64,000 nt of DNA. Source: Neurospora tetraspora (lineage: Eukaryota; Ascomycota; Sordariomycetes; Sordariales; Sordariaceae). The position numbers and the translations under genes are program-made. The notes under the pieces were generated by a model. That model searched no databases, was not told where the DNA came from, and saw nothing but the letters and a program-made list of their open reading frames with translations. This document shows positions 35,001-47,602 of this stretch, one piece after another. Positions within the stretch are counted from its first letter, which is position 1. Each line of letters opens with the position of its first letter. The stretch covers positions 5,208,001 to 5,272,000 of the forward strand of contig NW_026944384.1 of the NCBI RefSeq assembly GCF_033439725.1. Reading direction: 5' to 3'.

Positions 35001-38000
35001 TGAAATATTAAAAAAGTAATTATAAAAAAGAAAAATAACGATATTATTATAAAGAAGGATAGGAATATTATTAAAATTATCCTAAAAAAGTCCTCTCCGT
35101 CCCCTACTGAAATCTGTATTATAAATAAAGATATTCAAACCTTATTAAATAAAACTGAAAAGATTTTAACAAAAAGACATCCTCGTAACTATATTAACGC
35201 AATAGAATAATTAAATCTCGAACCGTTCGATATAGTAAAAGTATTAGCGGGAATTATTTTACTAATAAGTATACTATAAATTTTTAACGTAATTTCGCGC
35301 ATTCGTACTAGTTTTATAAATTCTTTCATATTTAATACCTATAGAAATAAAAGTAAGAAAAAAGCGGCTAAGAAGGCGATTTTCGAAGGAAATGCAATTT
35401 AAATAGAAAAAGAAAGTAAAGGAATAGTAAATAATATTATAAATAATACTAAAAATATCAGAAAAGTTCATATTAACTTTATTAAAGGGAAAATTAATGG
35501 GGTTTATTCTAACTTTCTTATACTAAACTCCGGAATAACTACCGAATATATTAGCCTAATTATAATTAAAAAATTAAGCCTTCAGCTTAAAAAATTCGAA
35601 AAACCCTAAATAATATCGTTAGCGAATAACTCTTAAAATTCGGTAAATTCTTATATAATTGTAGAAATTGTAATTGGAAGCATTATAACTATAGTCTTCA
35701 CTATCGTTTACAAGAATAATTCGGCATGCGACCTAGTTTTATCCTAGAGTTAGATATTAAGAATTAATGTGGTATAAAATTAGAAGATAAAGACTCTATC
35801 TATTGTGGGTAAAAGAGGTATTAATATCTCCGTTCCTTTTGCTATAAAGTAAAGAAAGAATTAGTATACTATCCTCCCCCCCCGGCGACAACTATAAGGA
35901 TATAAAATCAATCTCATTATTAATAATTAAATCCGTACATTTTAATACCTTAGCTAATATTATTAAGAATAAAAAGGATGGGATTTTCTATAATTATAAA
36001 GAAGAGATTTCTAAAGTAGCGGAATAGTAAGAGAAAGAATAGGAAAACGAAGATTCTAATGGAACTTATTAATTAAATATAAATATTTTAGTTAATCTAA
36101 TTAATTACTACGAAGAGGGAAAAGCTTAGGCCTTTCTAATTAGATTCTTACTAATTAAGCCCAAACGAAAAAATCGGAAAATATTCCGGTACTTTACTTT
36201 TAAATCGCAAAAAAATATTTTAGTAGAGGAATTTTATTAATTAATACAATATCATCCATAAACGAAAAACAAATTTCCTCTTACTCTATAAAATTAATAA
36301 TAAAGAATACTGTAATTACTTTACAATATAAAACGGTAAAAAGTCTAAAAGAACACCGACTTCTATTACTACGCATTACTAAACCTCCATTATTATTACT
36401 AAGGAATTTCCAATTATACTAATCCAATTATTTTATTGTAATTTTAAAAAGAATTAAGACTTATTTTAATAAAATATTTAAAATAATCTATAAAGAAGGG
36501 AATGTTAAAAATATTCCGAAACCTTATTTCGAAAATCCGAGAAAGTCTTCTTCAATATTCGAAGCTTCTTTACCAATCGACTTTACGTTCAGAATCGTAA
36601 ATATAGGAAGCCAGTAGTAAAATAATAATTCTATCTCTAAATATTACTAGGCAGCGGCAGCAAAAAAACTTATTTATCGCTAATATATTATAGTAATGAT
36701 ACTAAAGGGAAGAAAATCCAACGCAATCTATACTTTATTAAATCCGCACTTACATTCAAAAATATAGTTTTAATATCGAAAGACATCAAAAAGTACTATC
36801 CTCATTCCCTAAATTAACCCTCTACTCTAATTAGGAATTAAAAATCGAATTTAAAATAAAAGACCTATCCTAACTAAACCTAAACGATAAAGATAGAATA
36901 TTTTTATTAAAATAATCTCTCGGAAATAGAAGTTAAAACTTTAGGGTTATATATAAGGAAATATAAAAGTAAGGAAAATACCTTTAAAATCTAAAAATAT
37001 ACCAAAAATAGGCCAGTATTATCAGAACTTATAAATAATATTAATATTTAGTAGTAAGAAATAAACATTTTAATAAATAAATAAACTAATATACTAAAAA
37101 AAGTAGAACTAGTAAAAAAACTTTACCACACTTAGAAGAATTATTTCGCCACTTCGTTAAAAGATTTTTCCAAAATAAATATTGTAAAATACGCAATTAA
37201 CCTCGTTCTAAATACAAAATTAATTCTATTTAGGCCGATACGCTATTCTAAAGACTAGTATAATTTCGTAGAGAAGATATTCCTAATAATAGAGGAAGTT
37301 AGGATAATCTTTAAAATAGAATCCTCCTACGTAACGAATATATTGTACCCCCTAAAGCTAAATATAAAGAACCCGGAAAATATCGTACTATTTACAATTT
37401 TCGGCCAGTTAATGGAAATACTATTAAATCAAAGTACCCGTACTATAATATAGAGGCGTCGGTAAACGACCTTCTTATCAGAAAAATAGAAATTATATCA
37501 AAAGCCGACGCAAAAAATAGCTATTAGGTAATCAGAATATAACTAAAATATTAATATACCACAAAAATAAGAATACTATACAAAGTATACTATTACAAGC
37601 GTATACCCTAAAGAATAAAGAACGCTATAATAATATATACGAAACTTAGTAACTTAATATTCGGTATACTTCCCCTAAGAGTTACCACTCTTAATTACTA
37701 ATATTACAAATATTATAGAAACTTAATAGAAGATTTTAGGAAAATAAGCCAGTATACCGTAAATAACGAACAAAATTAAATACTAGGAAGACTCCTAAAA
37801 TAAACTAAGGAAAAAATCAAAGAATTCAGAGAAGTAGGAGAAAGAGTAGAATTCTTTCCTACGGAACTATTAATCTTAAGATTTAATAAAAATATTAGAA
37901 GTACTATATCTATCTATATCGACGACTACTATATTACTAACTAGGATTTCTAAACGTACCTATAGTTTCTTTCGGAAAAATACTTCCCGAAAATAACTTT

Positions 38001-40635
38001 TGGCCCAATTCCGCTATTACTAGACAAAACTCAACTCTTCATAAATCACACGGAAATATTAGGTTTTTATATTGAAGAAGGAAAAATCGTTCTAACGGAA
38101 AAATATTATCAAAAATTTTGCAAATAAACGGACTACTAGGAAAAGACACTCCTAAAAACCTAGGACGAAATAAAAGACCTAACGTATTCAACACCTTTCG
38201 TACAGAAGTACATTCTAGAGAGAGCAAACTTAGTAAGGATTTTAAAAGAAACATTTTACAATAAAATATTTAAAACAATATCATTAGGCGGAATCTTAAT
38301 TTAAAAAGAATAGGTGAAGAAAAAAAAGCCAAAATGAATAGAGAGATAACAATAGGCAATAAGAATTCTATATACAATAATACAAGAAAATATATTATAC
38401 GGAATGAATTATAAAAAGAATATTTATATTACAATCGACGTATCAACAACGGGATTAGGAGTAAGAATATTTCAAATTGCAAAAAAAAACCCTTTAACGA
38501 CTTACGAATAGAAAAAGCACTAGAGTAATATTAAAATTAATCTATTTCTATCCGTAGGACTATAAAATATAGAAACACGTTACACCAATCTAGAGAGAGA
38601 AATACTAGTAGTAATAAAAGCGCTAAAGGAAATTTAATAAATTATAAAAATATTAGAATACCCAATTCACATTTATACAGATTACGCCTCTATTATTAAA
38701 ACAATAAAGGAGTAAAAAATTACATATTCTAAAGTAGTAAAATAGATCGACGTAATCTCAAAATTCAATATAAAGTTTTACTATAAACCAAATATATTAA
38801 AATCATCCAAATCGCAAACAAACTAAGCAAAATTTTACCAAAACTATACGACCAACTAACTATAGAATTATTACAAAATATTAAAATCCGAAAAATAATA
38901 TTCATAAGAAGAGTAGACGTCGATAAGGATATTAATATATTAGAAGGGGAAATAGTATTACCGTTCTACCCAAACCCGAAAGCAAAAGTCGCTAATAAAT
39001 ACAAAGGAGAAAAGAGCCGAAAATAATATAAAAATACAATAGCGCTTCTCACTCAAAGTACAAAAAGTATCCAATATTTATCGAAAACCGAAAAAAAGAA
39101 ACTTAGGAACCGTTCGAACAAATTTGTTATTATATAAAAGAAACTATAGCGCGTAGAACTAAATAAAACCTACGCAGAATATTTAATACTGGAGGAAATT
39201 CCAAAATTATTAAGGAGATTATACGACGGATACGGCTACTATATAGTAGAAATTATATTTAAGAAAATCAAAAGTTAGTTCTAGTAGCCGACTAGAGTAA
39301 TAAATATAATCAATTACTATCGGAATTATCCAATCTATTAACAATATTCGAAACGCAAATAAAAAAAGCTTCCCCAAAATATTACCGTATATTAACCAAT
39401 AATATTACTAAAAATAAACTTTATAGGACCAATCTACCCAATATCTGCAAAGGGCCTAAATTATATTCTAGTAATCGTAGACTACTTTTCGCAATTCGTA
39501 TTCGCGATCCGGCTTTTTAAAATATTTACTTTTTCGGTTAAGTATATATTTATTAACGTTATAATACTAATATTTAACTAAATAAAGTAAATATATTCCA
39601 ACAATAGCAAGCCCTTTAAGAATGAGATTTTATAAATTATATTTTCTAATTATAGTACCTAAATATTATTCGGACTAATTATAAATCCTAAGAGTACTAA
39701 ACTTATTAAGAAATATATAGAGTTAGTTTCTATAGAATTTAGGAAATAGGGAATAGCGAAAAGAAGTAAAATATTAGAAAGATAGCTATTAATTATCCTA
39801 TCGATTTAGAATAATATTAATAGCTAATTCGTTTCTAATCTCAGCACTAGCCTTATAATAGTTTTATTAGGTTTTTAGCCGAATAGGTTTGAATATATGG
39901 ATGAAATATCGATACAATTAGAAGAGTCAAATAAAGCGAGTTTCGATAATAAAGATCCTGAGCAATTTAATAGAGTAATAGTATTCCTAGTACAAAAAAA
40001 GGAAGATAGAGATAAAATTAAAAATATCCACGCTTAGTAAGCAATTAGGAAGGAAGCCGACTCGTTACTAAAAACCGATTTTAAAATTGGCGATTGGGTT
40101 TAGAAAGAGAATAGAAGAAGTAAAGTAAACCCGAAGTTCTAGCTGAAGTAAGTTAGCCCGTAGAAAATTATCGAAAAGATTACTCTATAATCCTTCGTAA
40201 TATAATACGTTTATTAATCTAGACCCAAGAGAAAGTTATATATTAATTACCTCAAAACTATCGTAGCTAATAGGAATGGAGAAACCCTAAATAGGTTGAT
40301 ACTTCAATAGCGAACCCTAGGAAGGATGATAAAAGATTAAAAGAATTGAAAAGAAATTAGAATTCGGAAAGGGATATATCGGTTAGAGTGAAGAGAAATA
40401 TAGATTTATTTAAAGATTAGGATTTACGGAGAATTATTAGAATGATTGAGAAAGGGAGGGAGTTTAATAGATTAATAATAATTCAGGAGACAATACGAGT
40501 AAGGTTTATATTCTATGAGTTTATAAAGAAAAGAAGAAAAACATAGGGGACTTAATTTCAGCGAGAATGCTATGTAAGTTTGGTGGTTTTGGTTGTTTTC
40601 GCTTCGGGTCGAAGCATTTTGGGAGGAGGGCATTC

Positions 40636-40698
40636 TGAGACCCACTTTTCCTAATCACGTGAGAGTCTGGGAAAAGTGGTCATAAGTCATTGAGATCT
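40636..40698. repeat. Right terminal direct repeat of the retroelement
   Basis: Copy of 31944-32005, followed about 10 bp later by the ACGCG target repeat. A purine tract lies just upstream, as expected before a 3' LTR. Confidence 0.75.
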
Positions 40699-40708
40699 CC
40701 AGTGTTTC

Positions 40709-41132
40709 ACGCGCTAAGTGGCCCACTGTTCGACTGTTCGCGACGTTCTTGCTCGGTAAATGCCGTCCATCGACATTGACCTGGACCTCGTCATCTCCAT
40801 CTCGCCTTGAGCCTCATTATCAACTTCGCCCTTTGCCATAAAACAGACGCTATCGTTATACAGGCAGCCAGGATCCTTTTCGAAGTCATCATATACCCAT
40901 TACGAACGAACTATATAGCACCAGGTCCACAGGGACTGGATCGAGAACCTACCATCATCTGCCACACGCGTCGACGTCCTCCTCATCCTTCATCACTTAT
41001 TTCCAAGAAAGCTACATACAACAAGAGCCATACACGCTACCGGAGTCATTGAGGCTCGATTCTGCGAATGTTGTATAGATAAAGGAACAAAGACATACGT
41101 AGCTGTTTCGATAAGAAGGCATCTCACACATC
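40709..41132. promoter_or_regulatory. TAF5-side half of the med11/TAF5 divergent promoter
   Basis: 424 bases of normal composition. A short open frame at 40807 shows no family resemblance and probably belongs to the leader. Confidence 0.45.
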
Positions 41133-44100
41133 ATGTCCAATCCCCCACCAGCAAACACCGGCCAAGCGCCGGGAGGTGCCACATATGGCGGTGGCCAACA
41201 ACATCAACAACCTCAGTCTGCTGGTGGTGCGCCGACGACGGGAGGTACAGGAGGAACAGGAGCCGCAGGGACGACATCGACGAGCAGTACGGCGCCCACA
41301 CCTCAGAATCTGAACCAAATAGTGAGTCCTTGTTGAGTGTTTGATTCCACCTGTACATGTTCAGCCATCCCTCTTTCTATATCATCTTTATGTGTACAAG
41401 CCATGAAACTCCTTCCAACCATCACTGTATTTTATTCATAATGGGCACGCACATGTTGGCCGGCCGTACCTTGCAGGTGGCGCCCATTCACCGGGCTTTC
41501 CTTCAGGTTTCCTTCAGATTCCGTTCACCGGCACTCCCGTCTGGTAATTCTAGGCTGCCTGGTTTCCGTTTCTCCTCTTCCGTTACTACTACACAATCAA
41601 GTCCATTTTCTGTTGTCGCCTTTCCGCCTCCCACAGCACATCATCTTTTCACTATTCTCTGCCCTCAACATCCCTGACAACTTGTTAATGAGAAGACATT
41701 ACTTTTATCCTGAAAACACTCCCATCTGCCACGATGGCTCCTCGATTTGCCCATCACCCGACTACTTCACCTTCGTCTCTCCGTCTATCTCATTTACCGA
41801 CCCAAGCTATGATGGAGCTCTATCGCGTTAGACACCAAACTGACTACGCACAGGTAACGGATTATTTAAAGAAGAAGGGATTCACCAAGACCGAAGCCGT
41901 TTTCCGTCAAGAGACAGCCCATCTCGGGCCTGACGGCAGGCCCGCGCAGCGCAACGAGGAGAACGGACCGCGAAAGTATCTAAAGGCGTTCATCTTGCTC
42001 CGAGATTGGATCGAGAATAACTTGGACATCTACAAGGTAAGTCACAAAGAAGGCGAGGATCCAATGACCTGTGGCAGTGATGCTGACAAGCAATAGTTCG
42101 AACTTAGGAAGCTCTTGTGGCCTGTCTTCGTTTACTCCTACATCGAGCTCGTGTCCACGGGGTATGTGGAAGAAGCAAAGCACTACCTTGCAACACTACG
42201 ACCTCACTTTGAAGCGGTCCATCGTGAGGCGTTAGACCTGTTTGCGACAGTCACCCTTCCACAACACATTCACGAAAACCAAACAATCAAACTCTACCGG
42301 GAGAACAAGTATCACATCCCGCTCAACCAGTCACTTTCTGGTAACCTTTTCCACTTTCTCGAGCGCGAGGCGGATGCTGGCGGCTCAACCATTGCGTTCA
42401 TCCTCCAAACGTTCTGCCGGGTAGACGTCAGCGCAAGGGGGCCCATCGAACCATTCAGCTTTGAGGCTATTTACCGACGAGCTCAGAATTTGGATCTCGA
42501 TGAGATTGACCAACTTGAAGGCATTCCTGGTGTTTTCACCGGTGTCACAAACAGAGACGTTCTCGACTCATCAGCACCACTGAAGCTGGGCCCTCTACCA
42601 ATGGAGCCTGAATTGAGAGAAGACGTACGAGCAGAACTTGAGGACGAGGACCAGCGACATCCACCAGCGGAGGGCAGGTCCACACTCGTGGAGGAGTTCG
42701 ACCAGCGGATCAAGCGAGAGGATAGTGCCGACGCCCCCTCAAGAACAGACCTCCCTCTTCCACCATCTCGGGCCAGGGACGTCGTAATGGAGATGCAAAA
42801 GGTGCGGGAAAACCGAGACCGGTTCAAGATTGAGGGTCGGACTGGCGGTGCGGGTATTCCTGTCTCGGCCTGCATGTTTACTTTCCACAACACCTTGGGG
42901 AGGTAAGTTTCGTACACGTTCTCCTATGCTGGCTTCATGGTACTGACTGATTCCTGTCCTTAGCGTTACATGTATGGAGTTCTCCAATGACCACGAACTC
43001 GTGGCTGTCGGCACTATGGACTCTTACATCCGCGTTTGGTCTATGAACGGAAAGCCGTTGAAAACATCTGTCGCCAGCGAGAAGGATCTACAAGTCAACA
43101 ACCGGAAGCTGATTGGCCACTCCGCTCCGGTCTACGGTGTGTCTTTCTCAGATTCGATTGCCAACCTGGACCGTAATGTCTTCCCGGAAGCCGACGGAAC
43201 CAAGCCCGATACAAGCACCAAGCTGCTGGTATCATGCTCGGCGGACGGCCAAGTCCGCCTTTGGTCCCTCGACCACTGGGCTTGCCTATGTATCTACAAG
43301 GCTCATGATGGTCCTGTCTTCCGCGTTCTTTGGGGTCCTCACGGCCATTACTTCGCCACTGGCGGCTGGGACAAAACAGTTCGCGTGTTCGCGCAAGACA
43401 GAGCCTCTGCGCTGCGCATTATGGTCGGTCATGATACGCCCATCTCAGCAATCGCGTGGCACCCGAACGGAACGTACATCTTTTCCGCATCGGACGACAC
43501 CGACAAGTCCATCCGCATGTGGTCGGTTGTGACAGGTAACTGCGTACGCATCTTCACAGGCCACACGGACTACATCAGCGCATTGCAATGCGCACCGAAC
43601 GGAAAGATCCTCGCCAGTGCCGATACGGGTGGAAACATTTTCTTCTGGGATATTGCCAAGGGCACACGTATCAAGCGGTGCCGCGGCCACGGCAAGGGCG
43701 GCATCCCGTCTCTAAGCTTCAGTGCCGAGTCGAACGTGCTCGTATCAGGAGGCTTGGATGGCACCGTGAGGCTGTGGGACGTGGAGTTGCCGGCCGATCC
43801 TAGCAAGAGCAGCCAGCTTGCTATCTCGAGCAGCGGTGCGGCGGTTGTGGGAGGCGCATCTGGTCAACAGCCGGATGGCGCCGCAACTGGCGACAGCATC
43901 GCCGTGGCATCTGGCGGAGGTCCCAACGGTAATTCTATCACCGTGGGCGGCACTGGTTCTTCGGCTACTCCAGCTGCTGCTGCCAATGCCACCGGAAACA
44001 CTAGCACGGCCAGCGGCGCCGCCAATGGCGGCAGTGGTGCGGTCACTGGGAAGAAGAAGGGCAAGGAGGTGCAGATCACGCCCGATCAAATCAGCGCGTT

Positions 44101-44188
44101 TGCGACCAAGAAGACGCCTGTACTGAAGGTGCAGTTTACAAGAATGAACCTGGTGGTTGCGGGTGGATGCTATGATCCTGAGCGTTAG
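41133..44188 (+). CDS. taf5: Transcription initiation factor TFIID subunit 5 (TAF5; also a SAGA subunit), 800 aa
   Basis: Four exons: 41133-41321, 41854-42036, 42097-42902 and 42964-44188. Residues 1-62 are Gly/Gln/Thr-rich. A LisH motif follows across the first join ([20 protein letters not shown]). The TAF5 NTD2 domain (about 105-240) includes [20 protein letters not shown] and [13 protein letters not shown]40 propeller runs from about residue 394 to 665, with repeats such as [46 protein letters not shown] and [16 protein letters not shown] long Gly/Ala/Ser insert and a conserved C-terminal segment ([20 protein letters not shown]) end it. TAF5 scaffolds TFIID lobes and the SAGA core. The 532-nt first intron also holds an ATG (41734) open in frame with exon 2, an alternative start. 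Identification is secure; the first exon join is probable. Confidence 0.93.
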
Positions 44189-44802
44189 GAGGTTCAGGAT
44201 CAGCGGTCCTTGTAGGAACCCAAGGAGTCATGGCAACGTTGGTAGGGGATGTCATGTTGTTTAGTCACGATCAATGACGGTTGAAAAAGGTCGCATATAG
44301 TATTTCGAAAGGAGTTGGCGATCCAGGAGTTCCGGTTCATCAGGATCACAACATAGTTAGTTGCACCGTCTACTAAGAGAGTCCAGAGGTTTGGGAATCA
44401 TTATTTCAGTGGCACCTTCAAGCCAAGAAAAAGGGCTTGATTAAATATACAGCTAAGAAATCAACAGTGAAACTTGAAAGATCCAATATATCAGTGTTCT
44501 ACTGTAAGTGAAGGAGACGATGGTTCGCCCCTTTTTGGATAGCTTCACCCAAAACGACGTCAATTGGCCCGAGCGTCTCGCAGCTGCTTTGGGCGACGGG
44601 GAGCTTGGCCGCCCGCTGACGATGCACCTGCCTAGGCGACCAGGATAGCGCACTCCAAGTTCCCGTCCAACAGTCCACTCGCCGTCCATACTCTCTATAC
44701 AACGGCCTCAAACCATTGCTGGTGATCCTGTTCGTCTTATTACCGTGTCTATTCCTTGAATCCATCTTTCGATTGAGAAATCCCACAAGCAGGAGCTGCG
44801 CA
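44189..44802. other. Intergenic, TAF5 3' flank and vps5 promoter
   Basis: No gene seen. An upstream in-frame ATG at 44716 would add 29 hydrophobic residues to Vps5; I treat it as leader. Confidence 0.5.
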
Positions 44803-46706
44803 ATGGAGGATCCCTGGGCCGACAGCGCCATCGGCGGCGAGAGCAACAACAGCTCCTCTACAGTTCCCCAGTCCGATGATACGGCGCCCGCCGGCAGCAC
44901 CACCGCCCCGTCCACATCGTCAACCCTGGCGCCGTCAACCAACACGAGCAGCAGCCGACCCTCGCGCCTGACACCCCGTCGCCTGGTCGCCCAACCAACC
45001 CGCCTCGAGGCCGTCGAGGACGATCCGCTCGGTCCTCTAGGTGCCAGCACCCCTGCGGCCACTGACACCCCGCTTGCGCCCCCTCAGCCGCCTCTCAAGG
45101 AGCAGCTACCCTTGAGGACGACATTGCCCGGGGGCCCGAACCAAATCGGCGGCGGCGGCGCCAGGAGGGACCCGCACCGCATCGAGGAGGAGGAGCTATA
45201 CAATGATACCCCGAGCGGGCCAAGACAGCCGCCGCCGGTACCGCCTGCCCAGCCAAGCTCGGTGCGCACGTCGATGCAGCCGAGCGTCAGTATAGAGCAG
45301 GCGGCGAACCCAACGTTCCATATCTATGTCGGCGATCCGCACAAGGTTGGCGATCTGACTAGTAGTCATATAGTTTACTCTGTGAGGACAAAGGTACGGC
45401 CCCCCCTATCTTCTTGGTTATATAACCATATTCTAACCACACTCGAACAACTCAGACGACGTCAAAAGCCTACAAGCAGCCCGAGTTCGAAGTCAAGCGG
45501 CGGTACCGCGACTTCCTATGGCTCTACAACACGCTACACGCCAACAACCCGGGCGTGGTGGTGCCCCCTCCGCCCGAGAAGCAGGCGGTGGGCCGGTTCG
45601 AGAGCAACTTTGTCGAGGCGCGGCGCGCCGCCCTGGAGAAGATGCTCAACAAGACGGCCGCCCATCCGACGTTGCAGCATGACGCCGATCTCAAGCTGTT
45701 CCTGGAGAGCGAGGCGTTCAACATCGACGTCAAGCACAAGGAGCGCAAGGAGCCGAACTTGGGCGAGAGCAAGGGCGTGTTGAGCACTTTTGGTATCAGT
45801 GTCGGAAGCGGGAACAAGTTTGTGGAGCAGGATGATGTGAGTTGTAACTTCTTTGGGGGTGATGTGCTGAACAAAGTGCTAATGGGGTGGTTGTAGTGGT
45901 TCCATGATCGCAGAGTCTACCTTGATGCTCTCGAGAACCAACTCAAGGGTCTCCTGAAGGCCATGGACAGCATGGTTGCGCAGCGCAAGGCGATGGCGGA
46001 GGCCGCTGGCGAGTTTTCTGCCTCTCTCCATGCTCTCTCAACCGTGGAGCTTTCGCCCACTCTCTCCGGCCCTCTTGACGCCCTCTCGGAGCTTCAGCTT
46101 ACCATTAGGGATGTGTATGACCGCCAAGCCCAGCAGGATGTGCTCACCTTCGGTATTATCATCGAGGAGTACATCCGTCTCATCGGCAGTGTCAAGCAGG
46201 CCTTCTCGCAGCGCCAGAAGGCGTTTTATAGCTGGCACAGCGCCGAGTCGGAGCTGCAGAAGCGCAAGACCAGTCAGGACAAGCTGTTGAGGCAGGGCAA
46301 GAGTCAGCAGGACCGTTTGAACCAAGTTAATGCCGAGGTGGCGGATGCTGAGCGCAAGGTGCATCAGGCGCGCTTGTTGTTTGAGGACATGGGCCGTCTG
46401 ATGCGCGCTGAGCTGGACAGGTTCGAGAGGGAGAAGGTTGAGGACTTCAAGTCGGGTGTTGAGACGTTCTTGGAAAGTGCCGTTGAGGCTCAGAAGGAGG
46501 TATGTTTCCCTTCGACACTATCAAACGTAACTGTTTACTAACGTTCTTACCAGTTGATCGAGAAGTGGGAGACCTTCCTCATGCAGCTGGATGCCGAGGA
46601 CGACGAGACCGTGTTCTACCGTCCTCCGGTCGTCCAGGCGAACAAGCCTGCCGGTGACACGGCGGTGGATCGAGCTCGGGCGAGGATCGACGACGACTCC
46701 GATTAG
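44803..46706 (+). CDS. vps5: Sorting nexin Vps5 (SNX1-type retromer subunit), 575 aa
   Basis: Four exons: 44803-45393, 45456-45836, 45897-46499 and 46554-46706. Vps5 pairs with Vps17 and, with the Vps26-29-35 trimer, recycles cargo such as Vps10 from endosome to Golgi. Residues 1-160 are a disordered Pro/Ser/Thr region beginning MEDPWADSAIGG. The PX domain (about 169-290) binds PI3P, with the FEVKRRYRDFLWLYNTL motif including its key Arg pair. A BAR domain (about 335-560) is helical: WFHDRRVYLDALENQLKGLL, then DVYDRQAQQDVLTFGIIIEE, SVKQAFSQRQKAFYSWHSAE and MGRLMRAELDRFEREKVEDF. The tail is acidic. The start at 44803 gives the family's usual N-terminus. Length and domain order match Vps5. Confidence 0.93.
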
Positions 46707-47602
46707 GATCGTGGTCTTGTGGGAGATAATCAGTCGGCGAGGACCACTTCGTCATCGAACCTAAACGACCGCACGAACCAAGCAAAGAGGATTCCAGACT
46801 ACAAGAAAGCAGATAGTGCATGGTCGTGGTTTTAGGAAGGAGGGCGGAGCTGAAACAGTCCCACAGACGGCCACAGTGACATAAACTCCTGGTCCGGGCG
46901 CCGCGTTGAGGAGGATGGTGATATTACAGGAAAAATCGCCTGTTGTCGGGGCTACCAGAAAGACAGGAAACATAGGAGTTAGCAGCCCCGTATCCACCTT
47001 AGCATATGAAATACAGATAATGATGATGGTTTAGAGAGCGGTTGCGATGGTTTTGCGTTGGAGTTCCTCAAGAAGAAGCCTGTACTGTTCATGATAGGGA
47101 TGCCGACTGTATTGTACATAACGTTTAGTTGCTAGACGTGAGCAGATGATATCAAAACGGGGTGGGCGCGCTGAATATTCACTTTTTTTGAAACCTCTTA
47201 TCCATACACTTTCTATAATTGGCCCCCACAAACGTGTTTTCCATTCCTCATCCCATCCCATCTCTATATGTACAGATCTGCCTTCCCGCGTTCCCGATAG
47301 AGCCGACCATGGCGCGGAATCTGATGGTACACTGCCCTCCGAAGTCATCCAACAGCAAGCAGCAATGACCGGGCAAGCTTCCTCGTCCTCCGCGGGGGAC
47401 CGGTCGATATAATGATACAAGGTGGAGGAGTTATCTCAGGGGTCAGAAGGAATAGGAAGTAAAACACTTCCCACTCAGACGGGCCAGGATGCTGTGGACA
47501 TCTTTCGGGTTTCTTCGAGTGTCTTGCGTCTGAGATTAACCTCAACACCGCCCCACGAACACCCCATCACCCATCATCTCCCAGCATATCACCCCCCGCC
47601 GT
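46707..47602. other. Intergenic between convergent genes
   Basis: About 0.9 kb of 3' flanking sequence from vps5 and bL31m. Open frames on both strands are short and featureless. Confidence 0.5.

Larger units (their letters stand above)
31944..40708 (+). mobile_element. Fossil Ty3/Gypsy-type LTR retroelement, heavily RIP-mutated
   Basis: An 8.8-kb insert, strongly AT-rich and TpA-rich from about 32.1 to 40.5 kb against a GC-balanced flank. It begins TGAGACCC and is bracketed by ACGCG at 31939-31943 and 40709-40713, a 5-bp target duplication typical of Ty3/Gypsy. Near-identical 62-bp direct repeats lie at the ends, with a purine tract (gggaggaggg) just before the right one. Recognisable remains are colinear on the plus strand: gag-like region (~33-34.4 kb), retroviral-type protease signature (~35.5 kb), reverse transcriptase (~37.3-38.1 kb), RNase H (~38.4-38.7 kb), and integrase with its C-terminal domain (~39.1-40.26 kb). 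This order identifies the family. It is dead, with very many (probably over a hundred) breaks. RIP prevents ordinary dating, but the near-identical ends and intact target repeat suggest a fairly recent insertion. Confidence 0.9.

Noticed and set aside
32006-40635. CRISPR-like or centromeric satellite explanation for the AT-rich island
   Set aside because: No regular short repeats; colinear retroelement remains and target duplication explain it.
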